64,000 nucleotides of DNA from Cyrtodaria siliqua (taxonomy: Eukaryota > Mollusca > Bivalvia > Adapedonta > Hiatellidae). The position numbers were made by a program, and so were the translations under genes. Where the stretch lies: assembly GCA_037043455.1 (NCBI GenBank), contig JAWPHD010002638.1:62001-126000 (forward strand). The letters are read 5' to 3'. A model generated the notes under the pieces. It ran no database searches. It was not told where the DNA came from and worked only from the letters and a program-made list of their open reading frames with translations. This document shows positions 11,411-22,827 of this stretch, one piece after another (positions within the stretch are counted from its first letter, which is position 1; every line of letters starts with the position of its first letter).

Positions 11411-12270
11411 ACTACATGTACCGCTGAGGGTATATAACAGGCAATATGTGAAGTACCGTAATAATATAACATTATGCACATGTTCATCCACGACACCTAC
11501 TGGATGCAACCCAACCAAAACAGGTCTGTATTGTGCAACAGAAAGCGTTTTAAGCCCACTTGAAAAGCATATAAGTACAGCTAAGCTTACAGATTGGTTT
11601 ACGTCCCTGCTCAGTGCATCTGATGAAGAACAAAGGTTAAAGCAAGCACACTTGCATCAATCTTAGTGCATACGAATCATCAAACAAATAATTTATAACC
11701 TTGTTTTCTTTATTTGTTACCTTATTTTCTTTATTCCCCTTCTAATTTTCTTTCGGCAACATGATTATATCATATGGGTAATTCAAAGAAAACACAACAC
11801 CATATGTTTATTGTCATGATTATCAGGGAATTATTAGAGTTCTGGATTGGCAAGGTAGTGAGACACATCAACCACAACAAGGGGCCAGGTGTGGATCCTG
11901 AATTTTCATATGGAGTCTGACCCTTTTTCGATAATCAACGGAAGCCATTGTTGCTCAGTGGATGGCAAAGTGGAATTTCAAATTTGAATCCAGAGATTAC
12001 TGGTTGGAGCCTCACAAACACCACACGGAGTTTCTTCAGTGTGTCTTTAAATTGGGCAAGGCTGACACTTTCCCTTAGCCTCACCCGAAGGATGTAACAG
12101 TATATGGGAGTAATAATATATATCCTCGGAAAATTTTTAGGAACCACAGTAATCTCTGCCCTCTCTCTGGGGCAGCTCTAAATGGATTACTGATATTTAA
12201 GACCCTGACACTTCTTTATTAAATTTTCCTAGTAAATGAGTGCTTCTGTGGCCAGAATAGTGAAGACGCT
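11411..12270. other. No recognisable gene
   Basis: An open frame of 72 codons at 11448-11666 has no recognisable motif. No element ends were seen. Confidence 0.4.
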
Positions 12271-12379
12271 GTGTCTAAACCTTTCTCGCCTCTCACGTCT
12301 GTGGCCATAATAGTGAAGATGCTGTGTGTAAACCTTTCTCGCCTCTCACTTCTGTGGGTTAGAATCCCATTAGGGGCAA

Positions 12380-12558
12380 TCTATGCAGGAACTAGGAGTC
12401 ATTCACAAAAGCTATATACACAAAGGGCAAGGTTAAATGTCAGTAAGAACACCTTTGGAAACAGAGTTGTGGATGCCTGGAATAAGCTTCCCAACAAGGT
12501 TATTGAGGCGCCTTCGCTCAACGCGTTTAAAAGTTGTTTAATTAAAAATTGGTCATGA
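12380..12558 (+). pseudogene. LINE reverse-transcriptase C-terminal fragment
   Basis: The open frame gives SHSQKLYTQRARLNVSKNTF followed by G-N-R-V-V-D-A-W-N-K-L-P and S-L-N-A-F-K-S-C-L-I-K-N-W. This is the RG/SHSxKL...FFxxRVVxxWNxLP...PSxNxFKxxLxxxW block that ends many non-LTR retrotransposon ORF2 proteins in invertebrates. The reverse transcriptase core is absent, so it is a 5'-truncated, dead copy in the Caskin-like intron. The N-terminal 35 codons of the open frame (12271-12375) are a repeated non-LINE segment. Confidence 0.8.
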
Positions 12559-12714
12559 CACCCCAATAAATTTTCTCCCGAGTTTCATATAACAACTGGA
12601 AGTCAAAAAACAAAAAAGTTGAAAAAGCACAATCAAGAAGTTCCTTAGAAGTGAATCGCTTACAATGGTAACTACTACAGTAAGAATACAGTAAGAATAC
12701 TGGGAGCCCGACTT

Positions 12715-12860
12715 GTCAAAGTGAGAAATTGTCGATTCTTACGGATGGCAGGTTACGTATACATAACTGGTTCTATATCCAGGAAAAAATGGGATGGTCT
12801 GCCTCTACCAAAAAAGGAATTGAACATCATAATCATATGGCCTAACACGTGCTAAAAATT
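12715..12860 (-). repeat. Diverged inverted copy of the 14.95-kb repeat
   Basis: On the minus strand ACGTGTTAGGCCATAT, GGTAGAGGCAGACCATCCCA and TTTCCTGG match blocks in the duplicated unit at 14950-15255. Confidence 0.7.
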
Positions 12861-13512
12861 ATGTCAAACACCACTGAAACAATTATACCTACTAAAATTA
12901 AATGACTGCTTAGATTTATGGACGTCACACAGGATAATATGTGTTCATGCCCCGTGATCTAAATCAGCAGCCCGTGGATGAAGCTAACAAGGCAATGTCA
13001 TCCCCAAACCCCATGCCCCAAAGGCGAGGTTCCACCACTGATTCAGTAATAATAACCAGGAGAAGCTAGCTATTAACCTGGAATAGGATAACAGTTTATT
13101 AAGATAGGAAATTGTCATAATTGCAGACCATCCTCTGTGGCAGCCATCAATTACAGACAATGTGCTCCTTTATTTCTGCATTTCTAAATAGTGTTGTTTT
13201 TTATCAGTATTGGGGGAATGGTTGCAGTACCCTTCAAATGGGGGGAAATCTTGGCGTATGGGGAAAAATGATTTTTTTATGTTTTCCATTTAAATACTTA
13301 ATTTACATCAAGAACATGTTTCATGGTTCACTATAAAAGGCTAACACTTACATTTTATATTTATTTTATTTGGAGAGAATTTTATCCAATAAAAGGAGGA
13401 TAAAACTTACTATTTTGCAAGGAGCATGCCAGGGACCAAAATTCAAACCCAAATTTAACCCCCTAAAAAGACATTACTTAATTAAAATCCACTTTTCAAA
13501 TTAAGTGCATAG

Positions 13513-13893
13513 TAAATAAAATTATACCCGAGTTTACTGTAACTCGACGGACCCTCTGAAAACACCACCGACTCCTTTTTTTTTTAATTAAAAAAAAAAA
13601 AATGTTTTGGAAAAAATAATAATGTTCACGCGATCACGGCAATAATTGCAAGTGGTTGGGAAAAGAGCCTGTTGTTGCCAGGCCTTTTGGGAAGCAATAA
13701 AACATACACAATTTCATATTGTTATCTATTGTTGTTTTTAAAATACCACATTTTCCCATTCATCAAAGCTCATCAACACCTTAAATGTAACTTCGCCAAA
13801 AAATAAAATAAAAAAATAAAATAAAATGCCTACCTACCTACCCTATCTTTTTCAGCAATGTTACAGTAAACACAGGTATAATTTTATTTGGCC
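13513..13893. mobile_element. GGCC-ended MITE, copy 3
   Basis: The right end, read inward, is GGCCAAATAAAATTATACCT, then GTGTTTACTGTAAC. The left arm at about 13513-13543 has AAATAAAATTATACCC and GAGTTTACTGTAAC, with the outer GGCC lost. GCCTACCTACCTACCC lies just inside the right arm. This older copy has diverged ends. Confidence 0.75.
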
Positions 13894-14803
13894 TAAAAAT
13901 AATTTAATAATCTAATACTTCTGTTCGACAGCCAAACAAATCCTTATTTATATGGAAATGTCCAATAAGATTGTTTACTGTATAATACTACAGCCCTCTC
14001 GCTCTCAGATTGCCCAATGTACCTTTAAGGTACTGTATACCTACTGCCAGCCCTCTTTTATTGCTGACTGTCCCAACAATCTAACAAAGTTGGAATAAAA
14101 CATCTAAATTTGAAGTACATGTATACGGTCAAACTGCCCACCTACCAACAAGCAAGTATACATGTACTTCATGTAGCTATATACGTGTACATGTATATTA
14201 TATGTAATATGACTAATGTAATTCGTAAAGGCCTTTTATATAGATGTGAAATTGAATAGGGGTATAATAAACCACAAATTGGAATGTGACACTGAATACC
14301 ACTGGGTCATTTTACGCTTTATCAGCTCCATCTTGGCTGGCAATCGACAATCAATATGTCCAAAGATAAACTTGTTTAAGACCCATTTAACAAAAAAACA
14401 ATGGCCTATTTTCATAATAGTAGTCCAAACCTGTTTTATTTACATACCACCACACATAGTCAAATGTTTACAATCAGTAAAAAATCAGTGAACCAAAAAA
14501 TAAAACATTCATAATACATGTGTTTGAAGTTATTGCAACTTGGGTTTTCCCTTGTTTTAACTGCCATTTCAGGGTGTGTTTTTTGTAAATTTTCGAGTTA
14601 ATGGGGAAAATTTAATTTGCGACTCAAAATTTTTTAATGACCTCAGGCAAAAAAAAAAAAAAAAAATAAAAGCTCGAGGTCATTAAAAAAAATTAACAAA
14701 TAAATAAAAAAAAATTAAAAAATTAAAAAAATTATATATATATGTACCTGCAGTTACAAGCACACTGTATTAAACCAAGAACTGTTAAAATACCATCGAT
14801 ATT

Positions 14804-15033
14804 CCATAATGCAAATCAGTACGTCAGACAAAAATAAAATGTTTGGAAACATTTTTTTTTTAAACATTTCAAACACATGAACTGAATCGATGAACTTGGA
14901 TAGAATGATTTGTTTGTTGTTTGAATGGTGTTTTACGTAATTTTTTGCACATGTTAGGCCATATACGACTGTCGATTATTTTATGGTAAAGGCAGACCAC
15001 CCTATTTTTCCTGGGTAGAACATGAACTGTATG
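14804..15033 (+). repeat. 230-bp perfect tandem duplication, unit 1
   Basis: Begins CCATAATGCAAATCAGTACG. It is identical by eye, over its full length, to 15034-15263. A partial third, diverged and inverted relative lies at 12715-12860. Confidence 0.92.
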
Positions 15034-15263
15034 CCATAATGCAAATCAGTACGTCAGACAAAAATAAAATGTTTGGAAACATTTTTTTTTTAAACATTTC
15101 AAACACATGAACTGAATCGATGAACTTGGATAGAATGATTTGTTTGTTGTTTGAATGGTGTTTTACGTAATTTTTTGCACATGTTAGGCCATATACGACT
15201 GTCGATTATTTTATGGTAAAGGCAGACCACCCTATTTTTCCTGGGTAGAACATGAACTGTATG
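15034..15263 (+). repeat. 230-bp perfect tandem duplication, unit 2
   Basis: Exact repeat of 14804-15033, followed by CCTCCCGCAC. The absence of differences implies a recent duplication, recent conversion, or an assembly artefact. The minus-strand open frame at 15099-15341 lies across the junction and is not considered a gene. Confidence 0.92.
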
Positions 15264-15476
15264 CCTCCCGCACTCAGCAAGACTTGAAAGTTTTAGATGC
15301 AGCATCTTTACTGGATGGAATGAAAAACAATTAAGACACATACAGTCATGTAGGTAATTTAATGGACATCACAAACAGGACCCGCAACATCGATCTGAAA
15401 TCTCTAGACATAAATTGCTAGAGTGACATAGTAGACTCTTGAAGACTTATATAAAAAGAAAGATACTAATGCCATT

Positions 15477-15801
15477 CAGGGATTTTTCTGCATTTTTGAA
15501 AGTGGGGCCAGGGGCCTTTTGAATTGGGAAAAATGCGCCTAAATCTAGAAATTGGGAAAAATAATAATCGTACTATATTTGTTACATAGTAAGGCACTGG
15601 AATTATTTCAAAATCAAGCTCTTATACAAGTCTGCAACAAATACATTGTCAAATAGGGCTACATTTAATATATAAAAAAATATTTTTCGGGGGGAAAATA
15701 TTTGCTTTTTTGGGAAAATATGAGGATATTTTGGATTGGGATGGTGCCAAAATTCGGCCCCAAATAAATTCGGCCCCAAATTGGGCCTATAAATATCCCT
15801 G
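15477..15801. mobile_element. CAGGGAT...ATCCCTG element, copy 1
   Basis: Ends CAGGGATTTTT and ATATCCCTG enclose a segment with repeated AATTGGGAAAAA and TTCGGCCCCAAA blocks. The same ends and the same TTGGGAA-rich interior recur at 17914-18260. This copy has no clean target duplication. Confidence 0.6.
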
Positions 15802-16829
15802 CCCTTTAAATAAAAAATTCAGAAAATTGTAAACTTTTAAATAGATACATATGAAAATAAATGACTTCTGATCTCAGTCCATGTCAAACTTTGACTTACT
15901 AATTTGCTGAGTTTTCGTATGCATCACTCAGTCTGTAACTAACTATGCATAATTTGATATACCCTCTGAGATCACTCACGTCTAAATTACTGTACATGTA
16001 TGTACCTCAATAAAGGGAGATAAGTATTTATGAACTGTCTAAATTTCACTTACTCTCACTTTTCAAAAACATTGTGACAACATAAAATGTCATGGTTAAT
16101 AATCTCTTTCCAAACACAAAAAATCCAGACTTCCAGAAAGAATTAAAACTCCAGTATTAGTTCTTAGAAAGAAGTCCGGACACTGATTCCTAATGACACA
16201 ACCTGCAACCTAAAATCTTGAGAAACGTTTAAGGCGTGATACTTCATCTAATTACATTATCAATTTGAACAACAACATTTCATGCATATCAATTGATCCC
16301 AATAAATTAATTAGGGTCACTTTGCGGGGCAGGTCTGTACCAGTTTGTTCACTTGATTGCAGTGCATCTAGGGATTACATGAAGAATAATGCTAATATAT
16401 CATTACAACTGTTTATACACATTATAATTTGCTACCAATTAGTTTGTTCATTTGCTTTTTTAATAATATATAATTATTTTTAATGTAAAAATCCATTTGG
16501 GAGCATGTCTAGAGCCTTTCACATTGGAGACTAAATGGAGATCTTGTTATGATATGCTTAAAAATTATGAGGAAAAGAATACAGCTCACCAAACGCTAAT
16601 TAGGTCATGTCAAACAAGATGGTCATGTCAAGCCTGTCAAATCGCACATACCGGTACATGTAATCAGACGTTGTAGCCTAAACTGGATGTGACCTAATAT
16701 TTAATTTTTAATTTTAAAGAGCGCCATCTTGAAGTTTTGCATAGCACCCTGGCGCCACTATTAGGGGGAATACAACAGTGTTGGTTTGAAAACATTAAAA
16801 TTTAAATTCAGCGAGTGTGCAATTTCTAC
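15802..16829. other. AT-rich intron sequence, no gene seen
   Basis: I see no element ends or coding signal. A 72-codon open frame at 16265-16483 has no recognisable motif. Confidence 0.45.
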
Positions 16830-17017
16830 GGCCAACCTTAAAAATACATTTGTTTGCTGTTTCCCAACCCAGGATTTTAAAAGTGGGTAGGAAGGTAGGT
16901 GGTTTTTTTTCTGAAGACAGTTAAAACCTTAAGAAATGAAAGAAAAATATACTAAGAATTAAAGATAGTACAAAAAAGGGAAACATGCAGAAAACCAAAC
17001 ATTTTTTAAGGGCGGCC
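16830..17017. mobile_element. GGCC-ended MITE, copy 4
   Basis: The left end GGCCAACCTTAAAAATACAT and the right end on the reverse complement (GGCCGCCCTTAAAAAATGT) are both followed by TTTGT/TTTGG and TTTCCC. GTGGGTAGGAAGGTAGGTGG lies inside the left arm. The flanks are TAC and TAG, near the 3-bp pattern seen at copies 1 and 2. Confidence 0.72.
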
Positions 17018-17913
17018 TAGTTCAGACTGGAAATGTTTAGCATCGAAACTCTTGAAGTCGATGCTAATATAAGGCTTTGCTAAGATTTATATAAGACTGA
17101 GACCTAATATTAAAGTGTTTTATTACGACTCTGAATATAAAAGTAACTATTGTTTTATAGAGGATCAAGCAATCTGCAAATTATAATCAGTAAATGAGCT
17201 AAAAACATTCATGCTTATAATGGTTCAGTAACATAATTATATTTTGTGTGATTACAGGGAAAAGAGCTGAGAAGATTCTGAAATGTTTGCAATTACTGAA
17301 AACCGTTACTTAATAAAAAATATAAACACATTTAATCACCACTTTGACCAATGAAATGGAAATGACCAATGAAATGTATTTGAGTACCATATTTTTAAGA
17401 AAAATCTAATCTCACAGTGAAACATGTGTACTTTTATGTACATTAATGATTATAATGCTTAATGTTACTATAGCTGTATATAAGGCTAGTGGGCGTGTAC
17501 CTAAATCAAATGGGAGAAGTTTTCCGCTTGGTTAAAATACAACCAAATTTAAGTTTGTGACACATGGCCGTAAACTCGTATACATGTACATGTATATAAG
17601 GAGAGACCAGGACATCATTTTTAATCAGCCATTCATTGTAGAAAGTCATATAAAAAATATCACTGTCGTAATCATTGAAAAATAAACATATCCATTAGGC
17701 TGCAAAGCCAATTGAAATTAATTAATACTTTTCATTTTAACTACATGTATAATTAAATTTGTTTAATAATGGACTTTCGCTTTTTTCTCAATGTTATTTC
17801 AAAAAAATATACAAAGTATGTTTTCAGCATTTACAGTATTCTAAAGTTGCCATGGAATGTGTAATCTGTATTTTCTGGAGCATTTAATTTTTTACAAGGT
17901 CTTTGGAGTAATA
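17018..17913. other. AT-rich intron sequence, no gene seen
   Basis: Only short direct repeats (ACCAATGAAATG twice near 17350) and TACATGTACATGTAT near 17580 stand out. Confidence 0.45.
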
Positions 17914-18260
17914 CAGGGATTTTTTTCATGATTTTGGGAACATGACCCGTACCCCTGGAATTGGGAATTTTAGCGCGATTTTTCATAAAATTGGGAATTG
18001 TAGCGCGATTTTTAATAAAATTCGGAAAAATATAAAGTAAAGCTTTCCTTTCATAATTATATCTTTAATACTGTTTTTTGTACACCAAGATAAACAGAAG
18101 CATTTATAAGCTTTTGAACCCCAATCATTGGATTGGGACACTAAAAAAAAATTTTTTTAAAATTGGGAATTTTTTCCTCTTAATTTGGAAAAAAAGGTAT
18201 GTTTTGGCATTGGGAATATGACCGAATTTCGGCTATAAAAACAGCCAAAAAAAACCCCTG
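17914..18260. mobile_element. CAGGGAT...CCCCTG element, copy 2
   Basis: Ends CAGGGATTTTTTT and AAAAAACCCCTG, with TA immediately outside both ends. The interior repeats AATTGGGAATT and has TTCGGCTATAAAAACAG next to the right end, comparable to the copy at 15477. Confidence 0.65.
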
Positions 18261-18352
18261 TAATATATATATATAATTTGAAATGCACTGAATCACACAC
18301 ACACACAAAATTAACAAAACCCATCAAAAGGTTTGATGCCACATGGCGAGTA

Positions 18353-18880
18353 TTAAAGGGAATGTAGCGACACAGCCAAACAAGCTTTGTTATTGAGAGT
18401 TCTGAAAATCTTGGAAAAAGGTGAAAGAATTATCAAAATCGAATGATAAACAAAAAAAATATGACCATTTAAAGGTTGTTCAAAAACGAATATGAGAGCC
18501 GCCTTTTTTAGAACTATGACGTCATAGTTCCATATTACCATATATGGAATATTGATAAATATCATTTAAAACAAAGAAAATCACTGCAAATGAATGATTT
18601 TTTTTACTGGTCATATAAAGCATTATTGCCATTAAGTATTACATATTTTTCATACAGTTGCTGTCATTTTTTCCCTATAAATCAGTAAATTTTCATATTT
18701 ATAAATATTCCATATACGGTCATTTAGAACCGTGATGTCATAGCTCCCAAATGGCCGCTTCCATATCAACAGAAACTTCAAATGATCATATCTTCTTTGT
18801 TTATCATCCAATTTTGATTCAAGTATTTCAGAACTCTCAGTAATAAAGATGGTTTGGCTGTGGCGCTACATTCCCTTTAA
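18353..18880. mobile_element. Foldback element with TTAAAGGGAATGTAGCG ends
   Basis: The left end TTAAAGGGAATGTAGCGACA and the reverse complement of the right end TTAAAGGGAATGTAGCGCCA continue as imperfect inverted arms for well over 100 bp (CACAGCCAAAC, GAGAGTTCTGAAA, ATGATAAACAAA). Near the middle of the arms are ACTATGACGTCATAGT and its partner GTGATGTCATAGC. No coding capacity. Confidence 0.85.
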
Positions 18881-18979
18881 CAAAAACTTATTAGTAGTAA
18901 ATGAACAAAGGATAACGTTTTAATACAATGCTAACAGTATTATCTACAAAAAAATAACGCTATTGATCAACTAATTGTG

Positions 18980-19049
18980 TTAGCCCAGTGTAAAAGTGTA
19001 GTGATTCTCAACCCGAAAGTCATGGGTTCGAAACTTGCATCTAGGCTAA
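18980..19049 (+). repeat. Degenerate tRNA-like sequence
   Basis: TTAGCC at the start pairs with GGCTAA at the end. A box B-like GGGTTCGAAAC and a box A-like AGTGTAAAAGTGTAGTG lie at about the right spacing. The T stem does not pair properly, so this is a tRNA pseudogene or SINE head rather than a working gene. Confidence 0.45.
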
Positions 19050-19276
19050 AATATTTTTCAGTGAATGGGTGTGCATTTTTATGTTACTTTGTCAAGTGCA
19101 AGTAAAGAAATAAACAGGTTTGCTAAAGAACGGCCTTTCCAGCCATGTTTATCAGTAGCTTAAATTTGGTAGTAAATCAAGCGTTGACTAATATGCCTGT
19201 AAACCCACTCCCATTTGCTTTAGGTACATAGCTGTTAGCCTTACATACAGCTGAAGTAGCTTTTAATAACAGTATA

Positions 19277-19449
19277 CAGTTATCACATGTGTGTTTGGGG
19301 AACAGTCAAAACTGTTTTCCCGAGGTGGAGGGGATGGCAGTGAACTGTTTCCTGAGGCCGATAGGCCGAGGGAAACAGTTCACACTGACATCCCCCGACA
19401 CCAAGGGAAAACAGTTTTGACTGTTCCCCAAACACACATGTGATAACTG
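19277..19449. repeat. Long hairpin (about 80-bp arms)
   Basis: CAGTTATCACATGTGTGTTT runs into GGGGAACAGTCAAAACTG on the left, and their reverse complements form the right arm, closing at a GAGGCCGATAGGCC tip. Mismatches are few, so the structure is young. A second, outer pair, ATTACCTGAT (19454) and ATCAGGTAAT (19671), with AACAGTTCATTTTCACCGGG inside, suggests a larger foldback element to about 19685. Confidence 0.88.
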
Positions 19450-19685
19450 TTTTATTACCTGATTAATGTTACTGTACGAAACAGTGAAAATGAAAATTTG
19501 TTTTATAATGGGAACCTATGGTGAAAAAAGCAACATGACGTCACGCAAACGAAATTCCAGCACGTGAGGGAAACAGTCGAAACTAAAGCCCGGTAACAGT
19601 TCATTTTCACCGGGAACAGTCTTTTCCTTAGTGAATTAGCACGAAATGACGATATAGCATTTATATAGGAGATCAGGTAATAATT

Positions 19686-20828
19686 TAAAATATGTATTTT
19701 TTCCTCCCACACCCATATTATATATCACTGCAAATGCACACAGTGATGTTTAATTAAACCAACACATCACAGCAATGACTCACTTTCCCCATGACCTGAA
19801 CATTTACTGTTGTCTCACCTGTATGCTTGTGGTCAAGCCTGCAAGGTTGGCCTGAGGCCATATGACCACTGGACACTATGAAGATAAGATCATTTAATGA
19901 TATGATTACATATAAATGCATAATACAGGGACATAATTATATGGAAACAATCGATTAAATATGCAGCCATCCCAAAAAGAAAGGTTTGTTTTCTGTCACA
20001 TGCGACTGTAACCTGAGAGCTGGGGGAAAAAAGCCTATATGGAAAAAGATTCCACTCGTCCGCTCGACATGACGAGTGCTCATTGAGTGGAAATTCAGAT
20101 ATTTTTTTGAACAATTTATCAATTTGACCATTCACATATTATGTAGGGTGATTAACTCAATAAAAACAAATTTTCCTGCCCTGTTTATATACATGTATAT
20201 ATATGTGGTACAGTGTTGGTTTATCAGTGACTGGGACAGCAATCAGCACATAAGGTATGGCATAATTATTAATAAAATCAGGATTTACAACCCATTAACA
20301 CAAGTAATATCATATTAAGCATACTGCGACACCTCAGAGGGAGGTGTGATGAAAGATGAAGTTTCCCTTCAAACAGGCCTTTATCACATATTAGAGGTCT
20401 GCAGCTCCGACGTGCAACTTCAACTGAAATGCCTTAAACCACTGAGCAACATTTTAAAATGAACGTACATAATTGCTCTGATTTTCACGTTTAAAAAAAC
20501 AGATGAATGACAAACAAAAATATACTTTTTCACCTTTTCATAAGGTCTCAGATTTTAGTGGGGCCTCCTCCTTTGCCCGGCCCCCTCTTAATCCGTATAA
20601 AGAAGGCGTTTACATATATCACGGATCATTCACCTTTTCAGTTTGCTATAAAAACATTGATGACACAACTTTGTCTTAAATAGTATATTCCCCACGTCTG
20701 TCCCTCATCGATTACCAAAATAATGTAACAAAATATCCGGTCATGCACCCGACCACCCATAAATTATTTGACAAACACAGTGTTCGGATAGATACCCTCG
20801 AAACAAGTCAATTATACCCCGATATCAT
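19686..20828. other. Intron 1 proximal to exon 1, no gene seen
   Basis: Mixed AT-rich sequence next to the Caskin-like exon 1. Open frames here (for example 20076-20318) carry no recognisable motif. Confidence 0.4.
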
Positions 20829-20834
20829 ACTTAC

Positions 20835-20934
20835 TATTTTTTGACGATCTGAGCGAACCTTTCTGTAAAAACTTATACAGAAATTTCACATCTTGATTCC
20901 TGACCGCTAAAATCAGGTCTTGATCTTTGCCCAT
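20835..20934 (-). CDS. caskin: Caskin-like ankyrin protein, coding exon 1 with start codon
   Basis: The ATG is at 20934-20932. The exon gives 33 codons plus one base, beginning MGKDQDLILAVRNQDV and ending SLRSSKN, then a GTAAGT donor at 20834-20829 in phase 1. MGK(E/D)Q(E/D)L...AV...DV is the conserved start of Caskin and, less closely, of ANKS1-type proteins. The open frame runs upstream to 21006, but no other in-frame ATG is present there, so this start is chosen. The next coding exon is at 1254-1305, making intron 1 about 19.5 kb, consistent with a long regulatory first intron. The surrounding intron is packed with MITEs and repeats that do not disturb the splice sites. Confidence 0.8.
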
Positions 20935-21975
20935 TGTATTTAGATTTAGATTTGTAAAAATGTCAACAAACGTTTTGGGATAACCCCAAAATGTGAACGA
21001 TGACACGACCTTTGGCTTGCTTTAATTACTCTCCATGTATATCCAGTTTAAAAAGTAGAAAACAAGGAATAACACTTAACAATCCCATATCGTCAGATTA
21101 AAATTCACCATCCAGCAGAATACACAATTAATCCCGTTAAAATAAGATCCATTTCGTGTGCTTTGTAACAACACACAGCTGTGTAAAATCACTGAAACGT
21201 GCACCTGGTCGAAATTCCCTCTGGGGCAAAACAGTGTAGATACCTGCGCGTGCGTAAAAATAGCCAATGAAAATCGGTATAGTTTTCAATTGTCCAATTA
21301 AATATCCAGATTAACACGAATTATTTCGCGCGTTTTTTTCAACAGATTTAGGTCTCGATAATAGCTCGTTGTTTAATATGGATCGAGTAGTAAACACTAT
21401 ACATGGTATCTATACAAACACCACGACAATGTTCTGTGTTTTTAAGATGAGAAACGTAGCATGTACTCCAGTAGTGCACAGACATATTAATACAAATATA
21501 GGAAACAACGAAATAGCCAAAATATCACGTTGCACCTTAATTTCTCCTTCTATCTCCTCTCTCGTTTATTCATTGATTTTGATGAGAATACATTCAAAAG
21601 ATTCATAAGGAATATAAAGGGATTATAATAATATAGACATCAATACCGTATTGATGTCTATGATAATATATATATAAAAATTCTCATCAATTTTGGGTTT
21701 TCTCTTAAAAATCAAGGTTTGACATATTAAATGTTTCTGCTGAACTCATTTTTTTATATGGTAGAATAACGAAAATTCTATCATTAGAAGGAGAATTAAA
21801 TTTGTGATGGGTTTGGCATAAATAAAACGTGTATCTATACAACTCTTCAAGATATAAGTGTTTAAAATGGGCAACCGAGTCTGTGAAATTTCGCACTGTC
21901 CCACGTGAAATTCTGGTAAATTTCCCAGAGTCCAATCTGTTTGTTATTAGGTCTGTGAGTAGTGCTAGTCTGACT
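20935..21975 (-). promoter_or_regulatory. 5' flank of the Caskin-like gene
   Basis: The 5' UTR and promoter should start in this interval or further upstream. CpG-bearing stretches (TTTCGCGCG near 21325, TGCGCGTGCG near 21245) are richer than the surroundings. I cannot place a transcription start or exclude an upstream non-coding exon. Confidence 0.35.
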
Positions 21976-22295
21976 TAATGGCAGTCTTAAGTTTTATTCA
22001 ACCATTAAAATGTGCTCCTCGGTTTAGTTATCCTGCGTAATTTTGACTTTAAAACTGTTGCATATAATTAAATAAAAAAATTGAGATTCCTCTATTTTCT
22101 TCATTATTTTACTAAATTTTTAAATATATTATTGGTGCAATATTATAAAAAAAATAGTAATATGTAAAAATACTTTGCTTTGAACTATTCTAACAATTAA
22201 TATTAATGACTGAACAAATGCAAGTTAAGGGAAAAACTAACAGGACGCCGTGAGTTTTTAAAACAATCACGATTGCCGTGTGTCCCTTTAAGTCC
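21976..22295 (-). mobile_element. AAAGGGACACACGGC MITE, copy B
   Basis: The family end is at the right, GATTGCCGTGTGTCCCTTTAA, preceded by ACTAACAGGACGCCGTGAG. The diverged left end near 21976 keeps GGCAGTCTTAAGTTTTAT. It is inverted relative to copy C, 660 bp away, with a dispersed repeat and another MITE between them. Confidence 0.8.
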
Positions 22296-22410
22296 CCTAT
22301 TAACAGGCACATTTTACAACAGATGTACACAGTTCATAAACCTACTCACTGATGAAGATATATCTTACCTAATTTGAGAATCTAAACAGCTGGAGCGTCG
22401 ATTTAATATA
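22296..22410 (-). repeat. Dispersed repeat R1, copy 3, part 1
   Basis: The reverse complement matches the 3' half of R1: CGACGCTCCAGCTG..., AGATTCTCAAATT and CAGTGAGTAGGTTTATGAAC. The match stops at the TA where the MITE at 22411 begins and resumes at 22828. Confidence 0.75.
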
Positions 22411-22827
22411 CTGAAAGGAAAAGAAACGCGACACGGGAATTTCTGCTATATATTGTATATATTCAAAGGAAATTCCAAGATGTTTTGTACAAAAAAAGTT
22501 GCCGTTAGTTAGAGAAAGAACACAACAGTGATGTTGGACGTTTTAATCACAGTACACGTTGTAACAAGAAATTCATAAATGTTGAAGTTCCTTTGAAAGA
22601 TTGAGCCAGTTCAGTACTGTATTTAACGCAAAGAGTTTGCAAAGTTTTGCATCCTAAGTTTGCTCACATGATTGAGCCAAACGCGTACTCTGTCAATAAT
22701 GAAACTTTGCAGGAATACTATAAGGAAAGAGCTTACGTAGCCATGTACCATTCGACTAAAAGCAGCAGCATATTGCACATGCAATTTATAGCGGAAATTT
22801 CCGTGTCGCGTTTCTTATTCCTTTCCG
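22411..22827. mobile_element. TA-flanked MITE inserted in repeat R1
   Basis: 417 bp. The left end CTGAAAGGAAAAGAAACGCG and the reverse complement of the right end CGGAAAGGAATAAGAAACGC continue as GACACGGRAATTTCYGCTATA, so the arms are about 40 bp. TA lies outside each end. Removal of the element rejoins R1, whose intact form is at 10009-10325, so insertion at TA is supported by an empty site. This is Tc1/mariner-like behaviour (inference). Confidence 0.9.

Larger units (their letters stand above)
1306..20834 (-). other. Intron 1 of the Caskin-like gene
   Basis: The roughly 19.5-kb interval lies between two phase-matched coding exons and opens with GTAAGT and closes with TTTCAG on the minus strand. 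It contains no ORF that I can defend as a host exon. Its recognisable content is transposon-derived: GGCC-ended MITEs, a minisatellite, LINE scraps and foldback elements, listed separately. Confidence 0.75.

Noticed and set aside
18980..19049. Functional tRNA gene
   Set aside because: The acceptor ends pair and a box B-like motif exists, but the T stem and anticodon arm do not form properly.
20935..21006. N-terminal extension of the Caskin-like protein to 21006
   Set aside because: The frame is open but the first triplet is GTG and no in-frame ATG lies upstream of 20934. The family starts at MGK.
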